Source of the DNA: Pseudomonadota bacterium
GTDB taxonomy: Bacteria > Pseudomonadota > Alphaproteobacteria > Reyranellales > Reyranellaceae
DNA: 34,694 nt
Direction: 5' to 3'
Assembly (NCBI GenBank): GCA_018240745.1
Contig: JAFEFF010000018.1
Coordinates: 1-34,694, forward strand
Of the stretch, positions 23,429 through 30,978 are shown piece after piece. Position 1 is the stretch's first letter; each line of letters begins with the position of its first letter. The notes under the pieces were generated by a model that worked only from the letters and a program-made list of their open reading frames with translations, did no database searches and had not been told where the DNA came from. The translations under genes and the position numbers were made by a program.

Positions 23429-24673
23429 TTGGCGTCGACCAAGCTGTTCGTACGGATTTTCCTGCCGTTCGCGTTCGCGTATTTCCTTTCGTACATCTTC
23501 CGCGGCGTCAACGCGGTCATCTTCCCGTACCTCGAGCGCGACATCGGCATCACCGCAGCCGATCTCGGCCTGCTCACCTCGGCGTTCTTCCTGTTCTTCG
23601 CGCTGGTCCAGCCGATCCTGGGCGTGGCGCTCGACCGTTACGGGCCGCGCAAGGTGCAGACCGTGCTGCTGATGGTGGCGGCGATGGGATCGGCGCTGTT
23701 CGGCTTCTGCACCTCCTTCGCCGAGCTGGTCGTGGCGCGCATCCTGATTGGCATCGGCTTCGCCGGCGGGCTGATGGCGGCGATCAAGGTGTTCACCCTG
23801 TGGTATCCGCCGCGCCAGTGGGGAATCGTCACCGGCTTCCACATGATGGCCGGCGGCGTCGGTTCGATGGCGGCGACCTGGCCGGTGCAATGGTCGCTGT
23901 CGCTGGTGACGTGGCAGGGCCTGTTCTTCTGGCTCGCCGGCATCTGCCTCGCGACCGCGACGACCCTGTTCGCGGTCGTGCCCGACCGGCCGGCGCCCGG
24001 CCGCAAGGCCAGCTTGCGCGACCAGTTCCGGGTCACCGGCGTCGTGCTGACAGACGGCTTCTACTGGCGCATCCAGCCGCTGCTCGCGGTGCAGCAGCTC
24101 GCCTTCATCGGCTGCATCAGCCTGTGGATCGGGCCGTGGCTGCGCGATGCGGGCGGCATCGCCGACGCCGGCCAGCGCGCCGACATCCAGTTCTACGCGA
24201 CCGCGGCGACCGCGCTGGGATTTGGGGCGAGCGGCGTCATCTCCGCGCTTTGCCGGCGGATCGGCGTGAGCGACTTCGCCTGCGCGGGTTTCTTCAGCCT
24301 GCTGTTCGCCCTGATGTGCGGCTGGATCGCCTTCCTGCCGCCGATCCATCCGCTGCTGCCGTGGACGCTGTTCGGCTTCCTCGGCGCCTGCCCGATCCAG
24401 TACATGCCGGTGATGGTGACGTCGTTTCCGCCCGACTATGCCGGCCGGGTGAGCACCAGCAGCAACCTCGTGGTCTTCCTGGTGATCTTCGCCGGGCAAT
24501 GGGCGATGGGCAAAGTCGTCGACCTGTGGCCGCGCACCGCGACCGGCTACGCACCGGACGGCTACACCTGGGCGTTCGGCGCCCTGTTCATCCTGCAGTT
24601 GGCGGCGCTGGCGTGGCTGCTTCTATCGCGGGGACGGCCGATGGCTGAGACTCGTCTGGCGGCGGCAGATTGA
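23429..24673 (+). CDS. MFS transporter
   Basis: 414 residues, about 12 hydrophobic segments. The loop after TM2 carries LDRYGPRKVQT (the MFS DRxGRR-type motif), and the first half has RILIGIGFAGGLMAAIK. It is an inner-membrane secondary carrier; substrate unknown. The start is TTG 23429 (MASTKLFVRIF), chosen because GGGGAGGA lies 4 nt upstream; no ATG in frame lies near. The last 86 bp overlap the 3' end of mipZ on the other strand (24588-24673), so the final TM region and tail of the transporter are antisense to the MipZ tail. The SD comes from the palindromic element just upstream. Confidence 0.9.
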   Translation: MASTKLFVRIFLPFAFAYFLSYIFRGVNAVIFPYLERDIGITAADLGLLTSAFFLFFALVQPILGVALDRYGPRKVQTVLLMVAAMGSALFGFCTSFAELVVARILIGIGFAGGLMAAIKVFTLWYPPRQWGIVTGFHMMAGGVGSMAATWPVQWSLSLVTWQGLFFWLAGICLATATTLFAVVPDRPAPGRKASLRDQFRVTGVVLTDGFYWRIQPLLAVQQLAFIGCISLWIGPWLRDAGGIADAGQRADIQFYATAATALGFGASGVISALCRRIGVSDFACAGFFSLLFALMCGWIAFLPPIHPLLPWTLFGFLGACPIQYMPVMVTSFPPDYAGRVSTSSNLVVFLVIFAGQWAMGKVVDLWPRTATGYAPDGYTWAFGALFILQLAALAWLLLSRGRPMAETRLAAAD

Positions 24674-25511
24674 GCGCCGCCACGAGATCGCGCACCTCCT
24701 GGCGGGCGGCGACGTGACTCATGGTGAGCGACGGGCCGACGCCACCGCCTCCACGCTTGAGGTCGAGCAAGGTCAGGCCGTTCAGGAACAGCTCTCGGTA
24801 GATCACACGCTCGCTGAGGCCCGCGGCGACGCGGAAACCGATGCGCCTGGCCAGCGCTTCGATCACCGCGGCCATGTCGCGCTTGTTGCGCGCGGCGAGC
24901 GACGACAGGCGATTGCGCATGACGATCCAGTCGACCGGGCGGGCGCCCTGCATCGAGCGGATCTGGCGCTGCTTCCACACCGCCTCGGCATAGACCGACG
25001 GCCGCACGACCTTGAGCGTCTCCGGATCGACCCGCGCCAGCAGGTCGAGGTCGATGAAGCTGTCGTTGAGCGGCGTCAGCAGCGTGTCGGCCCAAGTATG
25101 GGCGAGCCTGGACAGGTGCGTGTCGCTGCCCGGCGTGTCTATCACCACGAAGTCGGCGCCCAACACCCCGGGCTCGAGCGCCGTCTCGAAGCGCGCCTTC
25201 TCGTCGGCCGAATCGCCCGACGCCATCACCGCGGCGTGCATCGGCATCGGCAGCTCGACGTTCTTGCGCTCGATGAAGGCGGCGCGGTTCTCGAGGTAGC
25301 GGGTCAGCGTGCCCTGGCGGGCATCGAGGTCGATCGTCGCGACCCTGGCGCCGTCGCTCATCAGCGATACCGCGATGTGCAGCGCCGTCGTCGACTTGCC
25401 CGAGCCGCCCTTCTCGTTGCCGATCACCAGCACGTGCGCACGACCCGGCTCGCGCGCGGACTGCGCCTGGACGACGCTCGGATTCACGGCGGGCTGGAAG
25501 CTGTCGGTCAT
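24588..25511 (-). CDS. mipZ: Division-plane positioning ATPase MipZ (ParA/MinD family)
   Basis: 307 residues. HVLVIGNEKGGSGKSTTALH (26-45) is the deviant Walker A (Lys34, Lys39); ATIDLDARQGTLTRYLENR follows, then FVVIDTPGSDTHLSRLAH, LTPLNDSFIDLDLLARVDP, DWIVMRNRL and ERVIYRELFLNGLTLLDL, which match Caulobacter MipZ closely. MipZ binds ParB and DNA and inhibits FtsZ to place the septum. It has about 24 extra N-terminal residues and a Pro/Ala-rich C-terminal tail (about 280-307) beyond the usual length; the tail is encoded inside the end of the MFS gene. Start ATG 25511; in-frame upstream ATGs at 25532 and 25658 are less likely. A perfect DnaA box lies upstream. Confidence 0.93.
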   Translation of the reverse strand: MTDSFQPAVNPSVVQAQSAREPGRAHVLVIGNEKGGSGKSTTALHIAVSLMSDGARVATIDLDARQGTLTRYLENRAAFIERKNVELPMPMHAAVMASGDSADEKARFETALEPGVLGADFVVIDTPGSDTHLSRLAHTWADTLLTPLNDSFIDLDLLARVDPETLKVVRPSVYAEAVWKQRQIRSMQGARPVDWIVMRNRLSSLAARNKRDMAAVIEALARRIGFRVAAGLSERVIYRELFLNGLTLLDLKRGGGGVGPSLTMSHVAARQEVRDLVAALNLPPPDESQPSAVPAIEAATPAPPTAG

Positions 25512-25566
25512 GCTGTCGCCGCACAATGCCATTGATCGGTGTGGAAAGAACGCCCGCACGAAAGGC

Positions 25567-25575
25567 TGTGGATAA
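25567..25575 (-). promoter_or_regulatory. DnaA box upstream of mipZ
   Basis: TGTGGATAA on plus is TTATCCACA on minus, a perfect match to the DnaA-box consensus TTATNCACA. It lies 56 bp upstream of the mipZ ATG, where DnaA binding could tie mipZ expression to replication. A single box can occur by chance and no cluster of boxes is seen, so this is not an origin. Confidence 0.5.
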
Positions 25576-25596
25576 CCTTCCGGCTGCGGGACGCGA

Positions 25597-25658
25597 ATGG
25601 GCATTGGCCCCTCGATTTCGACCCTGATCCTCCAGTAGACGCGCGAGCCAATGCCCAT
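25597..25658. repeat. 12-bp perfect inverted repeat in the mipZ upstream region
   Basis: ATGGGCATTGGC (25597-25608) and GCCAATGCCCAT (25647-25658) are perfectly complementary with a 38-bp spacer. It lies just beyond the DnaA box and could be a regulator-binding pair or a leader hairpin. Confidence 0.6.
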
Positions 25659-26001
25659 AATAGGTGTTCGGGGCGCACGGGTGCATGGTGTGCCGCATGC
25701 GCTCCGATCGAGACGACGGACGACATCCCCGTCCGCGCCTCCTGCCCCACCTCATCCTAGGTGAGGTTGGGCGCGCCGATTGGCCTGGGTTTTTTCGAGG
25801 CGGGAGGGGGTGTGCGGGCAGTGTGGCAGTAACCGCGGAAGACGCTCGCCCGCTTGCATCGGATCGCTGCCAACGCACGTGGCAGTCCTTGGCAGTTTGG
25901 CAGCGGGCCGGGGAGTTAGCGCAGGTAGCGCACCCCGCTACCCCGCCTTGCAGGGGCACAGGGGTTCGCGGCCTTTCCGACCTTTCCGCCACACCTCGCC
26001 G

Positions 26002-28110
26002 CTACGCCTTGCGGATCCAGACCGCCGTGTCGTGGAACACCGCGCCGCCGTTGGGCCAGCCGGGATCGGCCGAGGTCACCGCGTTGATGCCGATGCCGGA
26101 CTCGAAATCGCGGTTTGGCCAGATGCCTTCGACGATCACCACGCCGCGCTGGTGGCCCTTCTTCGGCCTGGCGTGGACGATGGTCTTGCCGCGCTCGTTG
26201 CCGACCTCGACGCGGTCGCCCTCGGCGATGCCCATGGCGGCGCAGTCCTCGGGGTTCATCATCGCGGTCGGCCGCACTTCCCTCTTCCGGGAGGACGGCG
26301 TCTCGGTGAAGGTCGAGTTGAGGAACGTGCGCGCCGGCGCCGCGACCAGGCGGAACGGCTTCTCGTCGGTCGCATTGTCGATCACGTCGAAGTGGTCGGG
26401 CAGCACCGGCATGTCCTTGCCGCGCGGACCGAACGCCGCCCAGTCGGGCTTGAAGCGGAACTTCCTGTCGGGCCAGGCGAAGCCGTCGAGGAAGTGCGAG
26501 GTCTCGAAGCCCAGGTGGAAGTCCTGGCCGCCGCTGCGCCAGTTGGTCTCGGCATCCCACATGCCCGACGCCTTGAGCGCCTCGTCCATGATCTCCCACG
26601 CCGTCATCTCGAAGCCACGATGCTTCGCACCGAGGCGCCTGGCCAGCTCGGAGATGACATAGTGGTTCTCGCGGCACTCGCCCGGCGGATCGATCACCGC
26701 CCTGGTCACCTGGAAGAAGGTGTGGCCCGAGGCGGTGTAGAAATCGTCATGCTCGAGGAACATGGTCGCCGGCAGCACGATGTCGGCATAGGCCGCGGTC
26801 TCGGTCAGGAACTGCTCGTGCACGCAGGTGAACAGATCCTCGCGCGCGAACCCCCTGTGCACCTTGTCGAGCTCGGGACACACCATCGCCGGATTGGTGT
26901 TCTGGATCAGCAGGCCGGTGACTGGCGGGCCGTTCTTCAGCGCCTCGCGGTCGCCGGTCAGGATCGGGCCGAGCCGCGACTGGTCGAGGTCCCGCAGCGA
27001 CAGGTCGATCATGTCGGTGCCTTCGATCAGCGTCTTGCTGATCGGATACATGCCGGTATGGCCGTAGAGGGCGCCGCCGCCCTTGACCTTCCACGCACCG
27101 GTCACCGCCGGCAGACAGCTTACGGCATGCATGTTGTGCGCACCGTTGCGGCTGCGGCTGAAGCCGTGATGGCAGCGGATGAAGGGCGCCCTGGCCTGGC
27201 CGTACATCCGCGCGAAGGAAACGATCTCCTCGACCGGCAGGCCGGTGATGGTCGACGCCCATTCGGGCGTGCGCGCGGCGACATGCGCGGCCAGCTCGGC
27301 CGGCGCGTCGGTGTACTTGCGCATGTAGTCCCAGTCGGCATAGCCCTCCTTGAAGAGGACATGCATGACGCCCACGGCCAGCGCGCCGTCGGTGCCGGGA
27401 CGCACCGCGAGATGCACGTCGGCCTGCTCGGCCGTGCCGGTGCGGTACGGGTCGACCACCACGATCCTGGCGCCGCGCTTCTTGGCGCGCATGGCGTGGG
27501 TCATCACGTTGACCTGGGTGTTCACCGGGTTGCCGCCCCAGATCACCACCAGGTCCGAATGCTCGTCGATCTCGCGCATGTCGGCGCCGCGCTTCACGCC
27601 CGTGCCGGCGATCCAGCCGGTGTCGGCAAGCGCCACGCAGATGGTCGAGAACCAGCGCGAGTACTTCATCGCATGGCGCAGGCGGTTGATGCCGTCGCGC
27701 TGCACCAGGCCCATGGTGCCGGCGTAGTAGTACGGCCAGATCGTCTCGCTGCCGTGCTGGCGCGCCTTGGCGATGAATTGCTCGGCGACGATGTCGAGCG
27801 CGTCCTGCCAGGAGATCTCGGCGAACTGCCGGCTGCCCTTGGGGCCGACGCGGCGCAGCGGCCGCATCAGCCGGTCGGGATGGTGGACGCGCTCGGCGTA
27901 GCGCGCGACCTTCTCGCAGATCACGCCCGCGGTGTAGTCGTTGCGCATCGAGCCGCGGATGCGGCCGATCCGCGTGCGGTCGAGGCGCTCGACCTCCAAG
28001 GCGCAGGTGCTGGTGCAGTCGTGCGGGCAGACCGACGGCAGGGTCCGGATGCCTTCTTCGGCGCTGCGGCCGACCCTTACGGGTGCGTAGGCGTGATCGT
28101 CTGGGCTCAT
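26002..28110 (-). CDS. Molybdopterin-dependent oxidoreductase (DMSO-reductase family)
   Basis: 702 residues. An N-terminal 4Fe-4S site is formed by Cys28, Cys32, Cys36 and Cys65 (VCPHDCTSTC ... GVICEKV). Cys158 (FSTICVALADTGW) is the likely Mo ligand. Then DLVVIWGGNPVNTQ (187-200), IRCHHGFSRSRNG and the C-terminal MPT-binding barrel (MNPEDCAAMGIAEGDRVEV; PGWPNGGAVFHD). There is no Tat signal, so it is probably cytoplasmic. The electron acceptor and substrate are unknown; stand-alone enzymes of this type are often annotated only as molybdopterin oxidoreductase. Start ATG 28110 has GGAGG 11 nt upstream. Divergent from the acyl-CoA synthetase (52-bp gap). Confidence 0.9.
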   Translation of the reverse strand: MSPDDHAYAPVRVGRSAEEGIRTLPSVCPHDCTSTCALEVERLDRTRIGRIRGSMRNDYTAGVICEKVARYAERVHHPDRLMRPLRRVGPKGSRQFAEISWQDALDIVAEQFIAKARQHGSETIWPYYYAGTMGLVQRDGINRLRHAMKYSRWFSTICVALADTGWIAGTGVKRGADMREIDEHSDLVVIWGGNPVNTQVNVMTHAMRAKKRGARIVVVDPYRTGTAEQADVHLAVRPGTDGALAVGVMHVLFKEGYADWDYMRKYTDAPAELAAHVAARTPEWASTITGLPVEEIVSFARMYGQARAPFIRCHHGFSRSRNGAHNMHAVSCLPAVTGAWKVKGGGALYGHTGMYPISKTLIEGTDMIDLSLRDLDQSRLGPILTGDREALKNGPPVTGLLIQNTNPAMVCPELDKVHRGFAREDLFTCVHEQFLTETAAYADIVLPATMFLEHDDFYTASGHTFFQVTRAVIDPPGECRENHYVISELARRLGAKHRGFEMTAWEIMDEALKASGMWDAETNWRSGGQDFHLGFETSHFLDGFAWPDRKFRFKPDWAAFGPRGKDMPVLPDHFDVIDNATDEKPFRLVAAPARTFLNSTFTETPSSRKREVRPTAMMNPEDCAAMGIAEGDRVEVGNERGKTIVHARPKKGHQRGVVIVEGIWPNRDFESGIGINAVTSADPGWPNGGAVFHDTAVWIRKA

Positions 28111-28162
28111 GCTGCAGAATACCTCCACTGGCTCCCGACAATCCACATGCCATAGTCGCGCC

Positions 28163-29791
28163 ATGATCCCCCGCGGTTTGCCCTACGACGAAGCGATGCG
28201 CCGGTTCAAATGGAGCGTCCCCGAGCGGTTCAACATCGGCCGCGCGGTGTGCGAGCGGCACGAGCCCCACACGCTCGCCATGATCGTCGAGAACGCCGAC
28301 GGCAGCGTGCGCCATTGGACATTCGGCCAGCTTCTCGCCGCGAGCTCCCGTCTCGCCAACACGCTGGTCGCCCGCGGCATCCGCAAAGGCGATCGCGTTG
28401 CCGTGTTCCTGAGCCAGAGCGCCGAGCTCACGATCTGCCATCTCGCCGGCTACCGGATGGGCGCCGTGGTGCTGCCGCTGTTCACGCTGTTCGGCGAGGA
28501 GGCGGTCGAGTACCGGCTCGGCAACGCCGAGGCCTCCGCAGTCATCACCGACATGAGCCAGCTGCCCAAGGTGCTGGCGGTGCGCGAGAAGCTGCCGCAC
28601 CTCGAAACGATCATCGTGATCGGCGCCGGCAAGGATGGCGCCGGGTTCCTCGACTGGGAGCGCCAGCTCGCCGCCGCCTCCGAACGGTTCACGACGGTCG
28701 ACACGCTCGCCGAGGATCCGGCGCTGCTGATCTACACCTCGGGCACGACCGGCCAGCCCAAGGGCGCGCTGCATGCCCATCGCATGATGATCGGTTCGGT
28801 GCCGCCGGTGGAGCAGTGGCTCTCCCATTGGCCGCGCGGCAACGAGATCATGTGGACGCCGGCCGAATGGGCGTGGATCGCCGGTCTCTACGACGCCCTG
28901 TTCCCCGCCTGGTACTACGGCACGCCGGTGCTGGCGCATCGCTTCGCCAAGTTCGATCCCGAGCGCGCCTTCGCCATGCTGGCCAAGCACCGGGTGGGAG
29001 TGAGCTTCATCCCGCCGACCGCGCTCAAGATGATGCGGCAGGTCGACAGGCCCCGCACGCGCTGGGACTACGACGTCCGCGCCATCTGCACCGGCGGCGA
29101 GGCGATGGGCGAGGAGCTGCTGGCGTGGGGCCGCGAGACCTTCGGCACCACCCTCTCCGAGGGCTACGGCCAGACCGAGATGAACCTGATGACCCTCAAC
29201 TCTCCCGACTGGTTCGAGGTCCGGCCCGGCTCGTGCGGCCGCGCTTGCCCTGGCCGCAAGGTCACCGTCGTCGACAATGACGGCAACGTCCTGCCGCCGG
29301 GGGAGGAAGGCCAGATTGCCGGCTGGCGGCACGATCCGATCGTGATGCTGGAGTACTGGCGCAACCCCGAGGCCACGGCGCGCAAGTTCGCCGGCGACTG
29401 GCTGTTGACCGGCGACCTCGGCCGCCGCGACGCGGACGGCTACATCTACTTCAAGAGCCGCGACGACGACGTCATCACCTCGGGCGGCTACCGCATCGGC
29501 CCGGGCGAGATCGAGGAGTGCCTGATGAAGCACCCGGCCGTGGCCATGGTCGGGGTGGTCGGCGTGCCCGACAAGGTGCGGACGGAGATCGTGAAGGCCT
29601 TCGTGCAGCTTCGACCCGGGATTACACCCGCGGACGCGCTCAAGGCCGACCTCGCCGAATACGTGAAGACCCGCCTCGCGGCGCACGAATACCCCCGCGA
29701 GGTCGAGTTCGTGACCGAGCTGCCGCTCACCACCACGGGCAAGATCATGCGGCGGGAGCTCCGCCGCCTGCACGCCGAGAAGAAGGGCTAG
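28163..29791 (+). CDS. AMP-forming acyl-CoA synthetase (ACSM/acetyl-CoA synthetase-like)
   Basis: 542 residues of the ANL superfamily. P-loop YTSGTTGQPKG (191-201), GYGQTEMN (A5), LLTGDLGRRDADGYIYFKSRDDDVITSGGY (A7-A8 hinge region; quoted motif spans about 433-462) and catalytic Lys527 in TTTGKIMRREL. It adenylates a carboxylic acid and makes the CoA thioester; chain length is not readable, though the overall form resembles medium-chain synthetases. The ATG at 28163 (MIPRGLPYDEAMRRFKW) is preferred over an upstream ATG at 28109 that would overlap the divergent gene. Possible functional pairing with the divergent molybdoenzyme is untested. Confidence 0.92.
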   Translation: MIPRGLPYDEAMRRFKWSVPERFNIGRAVCERHEPHTLAMIVENADGSVRHWTFGQLLAASSRLANTLVARGIRKGDRVAVFLSQSAELTICHLAGYRMGAVVLPLFTLFGEEAVEYRLGNAEASAVITDMSQLPKVLAVREKLPHLETIIVIGAGKDGAGFLDWERQLAAASERFTTVDTLAEDPALLIYTSGTTGQPKGALHAHRMMIGSVPPVEQWLSHWPRGNEIMWTPAEWAWIAGLYDALFPAWYYGTPVLAHRFAKFDPERAFAMLAKHRVGVSFIPPTALKMMRQVDRPRTRWDYDVRAICTGGEAMGEELLAWGRETFGTTLSEGYGQTEMNLMTLNSPDWFEVRPGSCGRACPGRKVTVVDNDGNVLPPGEEGQIAGWRHDPIVMLEYWRNPEATARKFAGDWLLTGDLGRRDADGYIYFKSRDDDVITSGGYRIGPGEIEECLMKHPAVAMVGVVGVPDKVRTEIVKAFVQLRPGITPADALKADLAEYVKTRLAAHEYPREVEFVTELPLTTTGKIMRRELRRLHAEKKG

Positions 29792-29937
29792 AACAGGCTC
29801 AGAAGCGTCTGCGCCTTGCCGTCGGGGACCGAGCCCATCAGGGCCAGCAGGCCGATCAGGGCCGCCGGCCACCAGTCGGCCAGCCGCATGAACCGGTCGT
29901 TCGAGCGCGTCGCGGAGAGCGGGAATCGGGCGAACAT
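29788..29937 (-). CDS. Possible small membrane protein
   Basis: A 49-codon frame from ATG 29937 encodes a protein with a basic N-terminus (MFARFPLSATRSNDRF) and one hydrophobic segment (WWPAALIGLLALMGSV, about 23-38), ending KAQTLLSLF. Its stop overlaps the stop of the acyl-CoA synthetase in convergent orientation. The start follows an AT-rich region that can hold a promoter (TTGAAT, 17 nt, TAATCT on minus). The topology is sensible, but there is no family match and no strong RBS; treat as a candidate. Confidence 0.4.
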   Translation of the reverse strand: MFARFPLSATRSNDRFMRLADWWPAALIGLLALMGSVPDGKAQTLLSLF

Positions 29938-29943
29938 GGAAGG

Positions 29944-30050
29944 CCCCATATAGTCAACGTCAAGACTACGATTAAAGTATAAGGTGAAGATTAATACATA
30001 CCTATCTGGAATTCAATAAGAAACTTACGCACCCACTAGAATGTTGGCAA
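29944..30050. promoter_or_regulatory. AT-rich patch, candidate promoter region
   Basis: This stretch has markedly lower GC than its surroundings. On minus it contains TTGAAT (30017-30012) and TAATCT (29994-29989) with 17-nt spacing, and also TATACT. It lies between the 3' end of the outer-membrane gene and the small ORF. It could also be a remnant of transferred DNA. No RNA structure was recognised. Confidence 0.4.
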
Positions 30051-30133
30051 TGGCAAGATCGTGCCGAGCGGCAGCGAATGCCGCCATCACCAGCGAGGTC
30101 GGCCTGCTCGTGGCTCGAACTCACCTCAATGGC

Positions 30134-30875
30134 TCAACCTCTGGGCTTTGGCAGAGCCATGACCGGTGGAGCTTGCGGCGGCGGGGGTGGCGGGACGGAA
30201 GCCGGCGGGGCGGCAGGCGGAGCCGCCGGGGCGAATTTGTACGAAATGCCCAGCATCGTCGTGATGTTGTTATCAGTATAGGCGCCCGGGTTCGTCGTAC
30301 CGAAATAGCGCCCGTCGAGACTCAATCTGACCTGCGGCGTGATATTCCAGGCAACACCGAGGATTGCCTGATAGGCGAACTGCGGGCTCGAGAACTGGCT
30401 GGTGCCGTCCTCGAGGGCCAGGCCGACGCCCGCACCGACAAAGGGCGTAACGGTCGCGCCGGGCAGGAAGTCGTAGAAGCCGTTCAGCATGATGGCGACC
30501 TGGGGGACCACGCCGCCCGTGCTGACGGGCGCTCCGGGGGTCGTCACCGTGGTACATGCAGGAGGCAAGAATTCTTCCGGCGGCGCCGCGCAGGCAGTGC
30601 TGTTGCTCGGCACGCCATTGGCGGTTGAAGAGTCCGTGACCGTAATTGGAGCGAAAGATGCCTTCGAGTTGCAGCCTGAGAAGGTCGACAAGACCGTCGT
30701 AGTTGACGAAAAGGCCGGCGGCGAAGCCGGTGTCGAATCGGAAGTTGCCGTTGTTCAGCAGCCAGTTCAATCCGCCCTCGGCCCCGATACCAAAACCGGG
30801 TGGTGTTTGAGCATGAGCGGCAAGTGGCCAGGCCGATGTAACGACGGCGATCGCAACGACGATGTCACGCTTCAT
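30134..30875 (-). pseudogene. Outer-membrane beta-barrel protein gene with a frameshift
   Basis: ATG 30875 with a strong RBS (GGGGGAGGAC, 3 nt before ATG) begins a signal peptide (MKRDIVVAIAVVTSAWPLAAHAQ) and barrel strands (FGIGAEGGLNWLLNNG, LRLQLEGIFRSNYG). After about 30650 the barrel homology leaves this frame and resumes in another: VPQVAIMLNGFYDFLPGA, TPFVGAGVGLALEDG, FAYQAILGVAWNITPQVRLS and TTMLGISYKF, ending in a Pro-rich tail at 30134. The total of 742 nt is not a multiple of three, consistent with a single-base indel between about 30590 and 30660. Either a recent inactivation or a sequencing error. The Pro-rich tail resembles an OmpA hinge, but no OmpA C-domain follows. Confidence 0.8.
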
Positions 30876-30954
30876 GCTGTCCTCCCCCTGATTCTCCGTT
30901 TTGTTTCTCGCCCCCTTCATCACCAGACGTAGAGCACGCCGATCGCCCTCGCGA

Positions 30955-30978
30955 GCGAAAATCCAGCTGACTGGATTT
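30955..30978 (-). terminator. Candidate intrinsic terminator after the ABC exporter
   Basis: On minus, AAATCCAG-TCAG-CTGGATTTT forms an 8-bp stem with a 4-nt loop right after the exporter stop (30978-30980), ending in TTTTCG. The U run is short, so termination may be partial. Confidence 0.5.

Larger units (their letters stand above)
25512..26001. other. 490-bp gene-free region upstream of mipZ
   Basis: I see no convincing gene here. The stretch holds a DnaA box (25567-25575), a 12-bp inverted repeat (25597-25658), a near palindrome around CCTCATCCTAGGTGAGG (25751-25767) followed by a T6 run near 25790, several TGGCAG repeats (four between 25820 and 25905, the last three closely spaced), and a hairpin GGTAGCG-CACCC-CGCTACC (25924-25942) that could end transcription of the molybdoenzyme gene. 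An 80-codon frame on minus (25508-25750) has no family resemblance and is probably chance. Confidence 0.7.

Noticed and set aside
25508..25750. 80-codon minus-strand gene upstream of mipZ
   Set aside because: No motif, no good RBS, and it overlaps the DnaA box and inverted repeat; probably chance.
25512..26001. Replication origin
   Set aside because: Only one DnaA box, no AT-rich unwinding region and no dnaA, parA/B or hemE neighbours.
25780..28155. 791-codon plus-strand open frame
   Set aside because: Antisense to the molybdopterin oxidoreductase; His/Arg-rich composition typical of an antisense shadow.
26747..29872. 1041-codon minus-strand open frame
   Set aside because: It shadows the acyl-CoA synthetase and molybdoenzyme in wrong frames; both real frames have full sets of family motifs.
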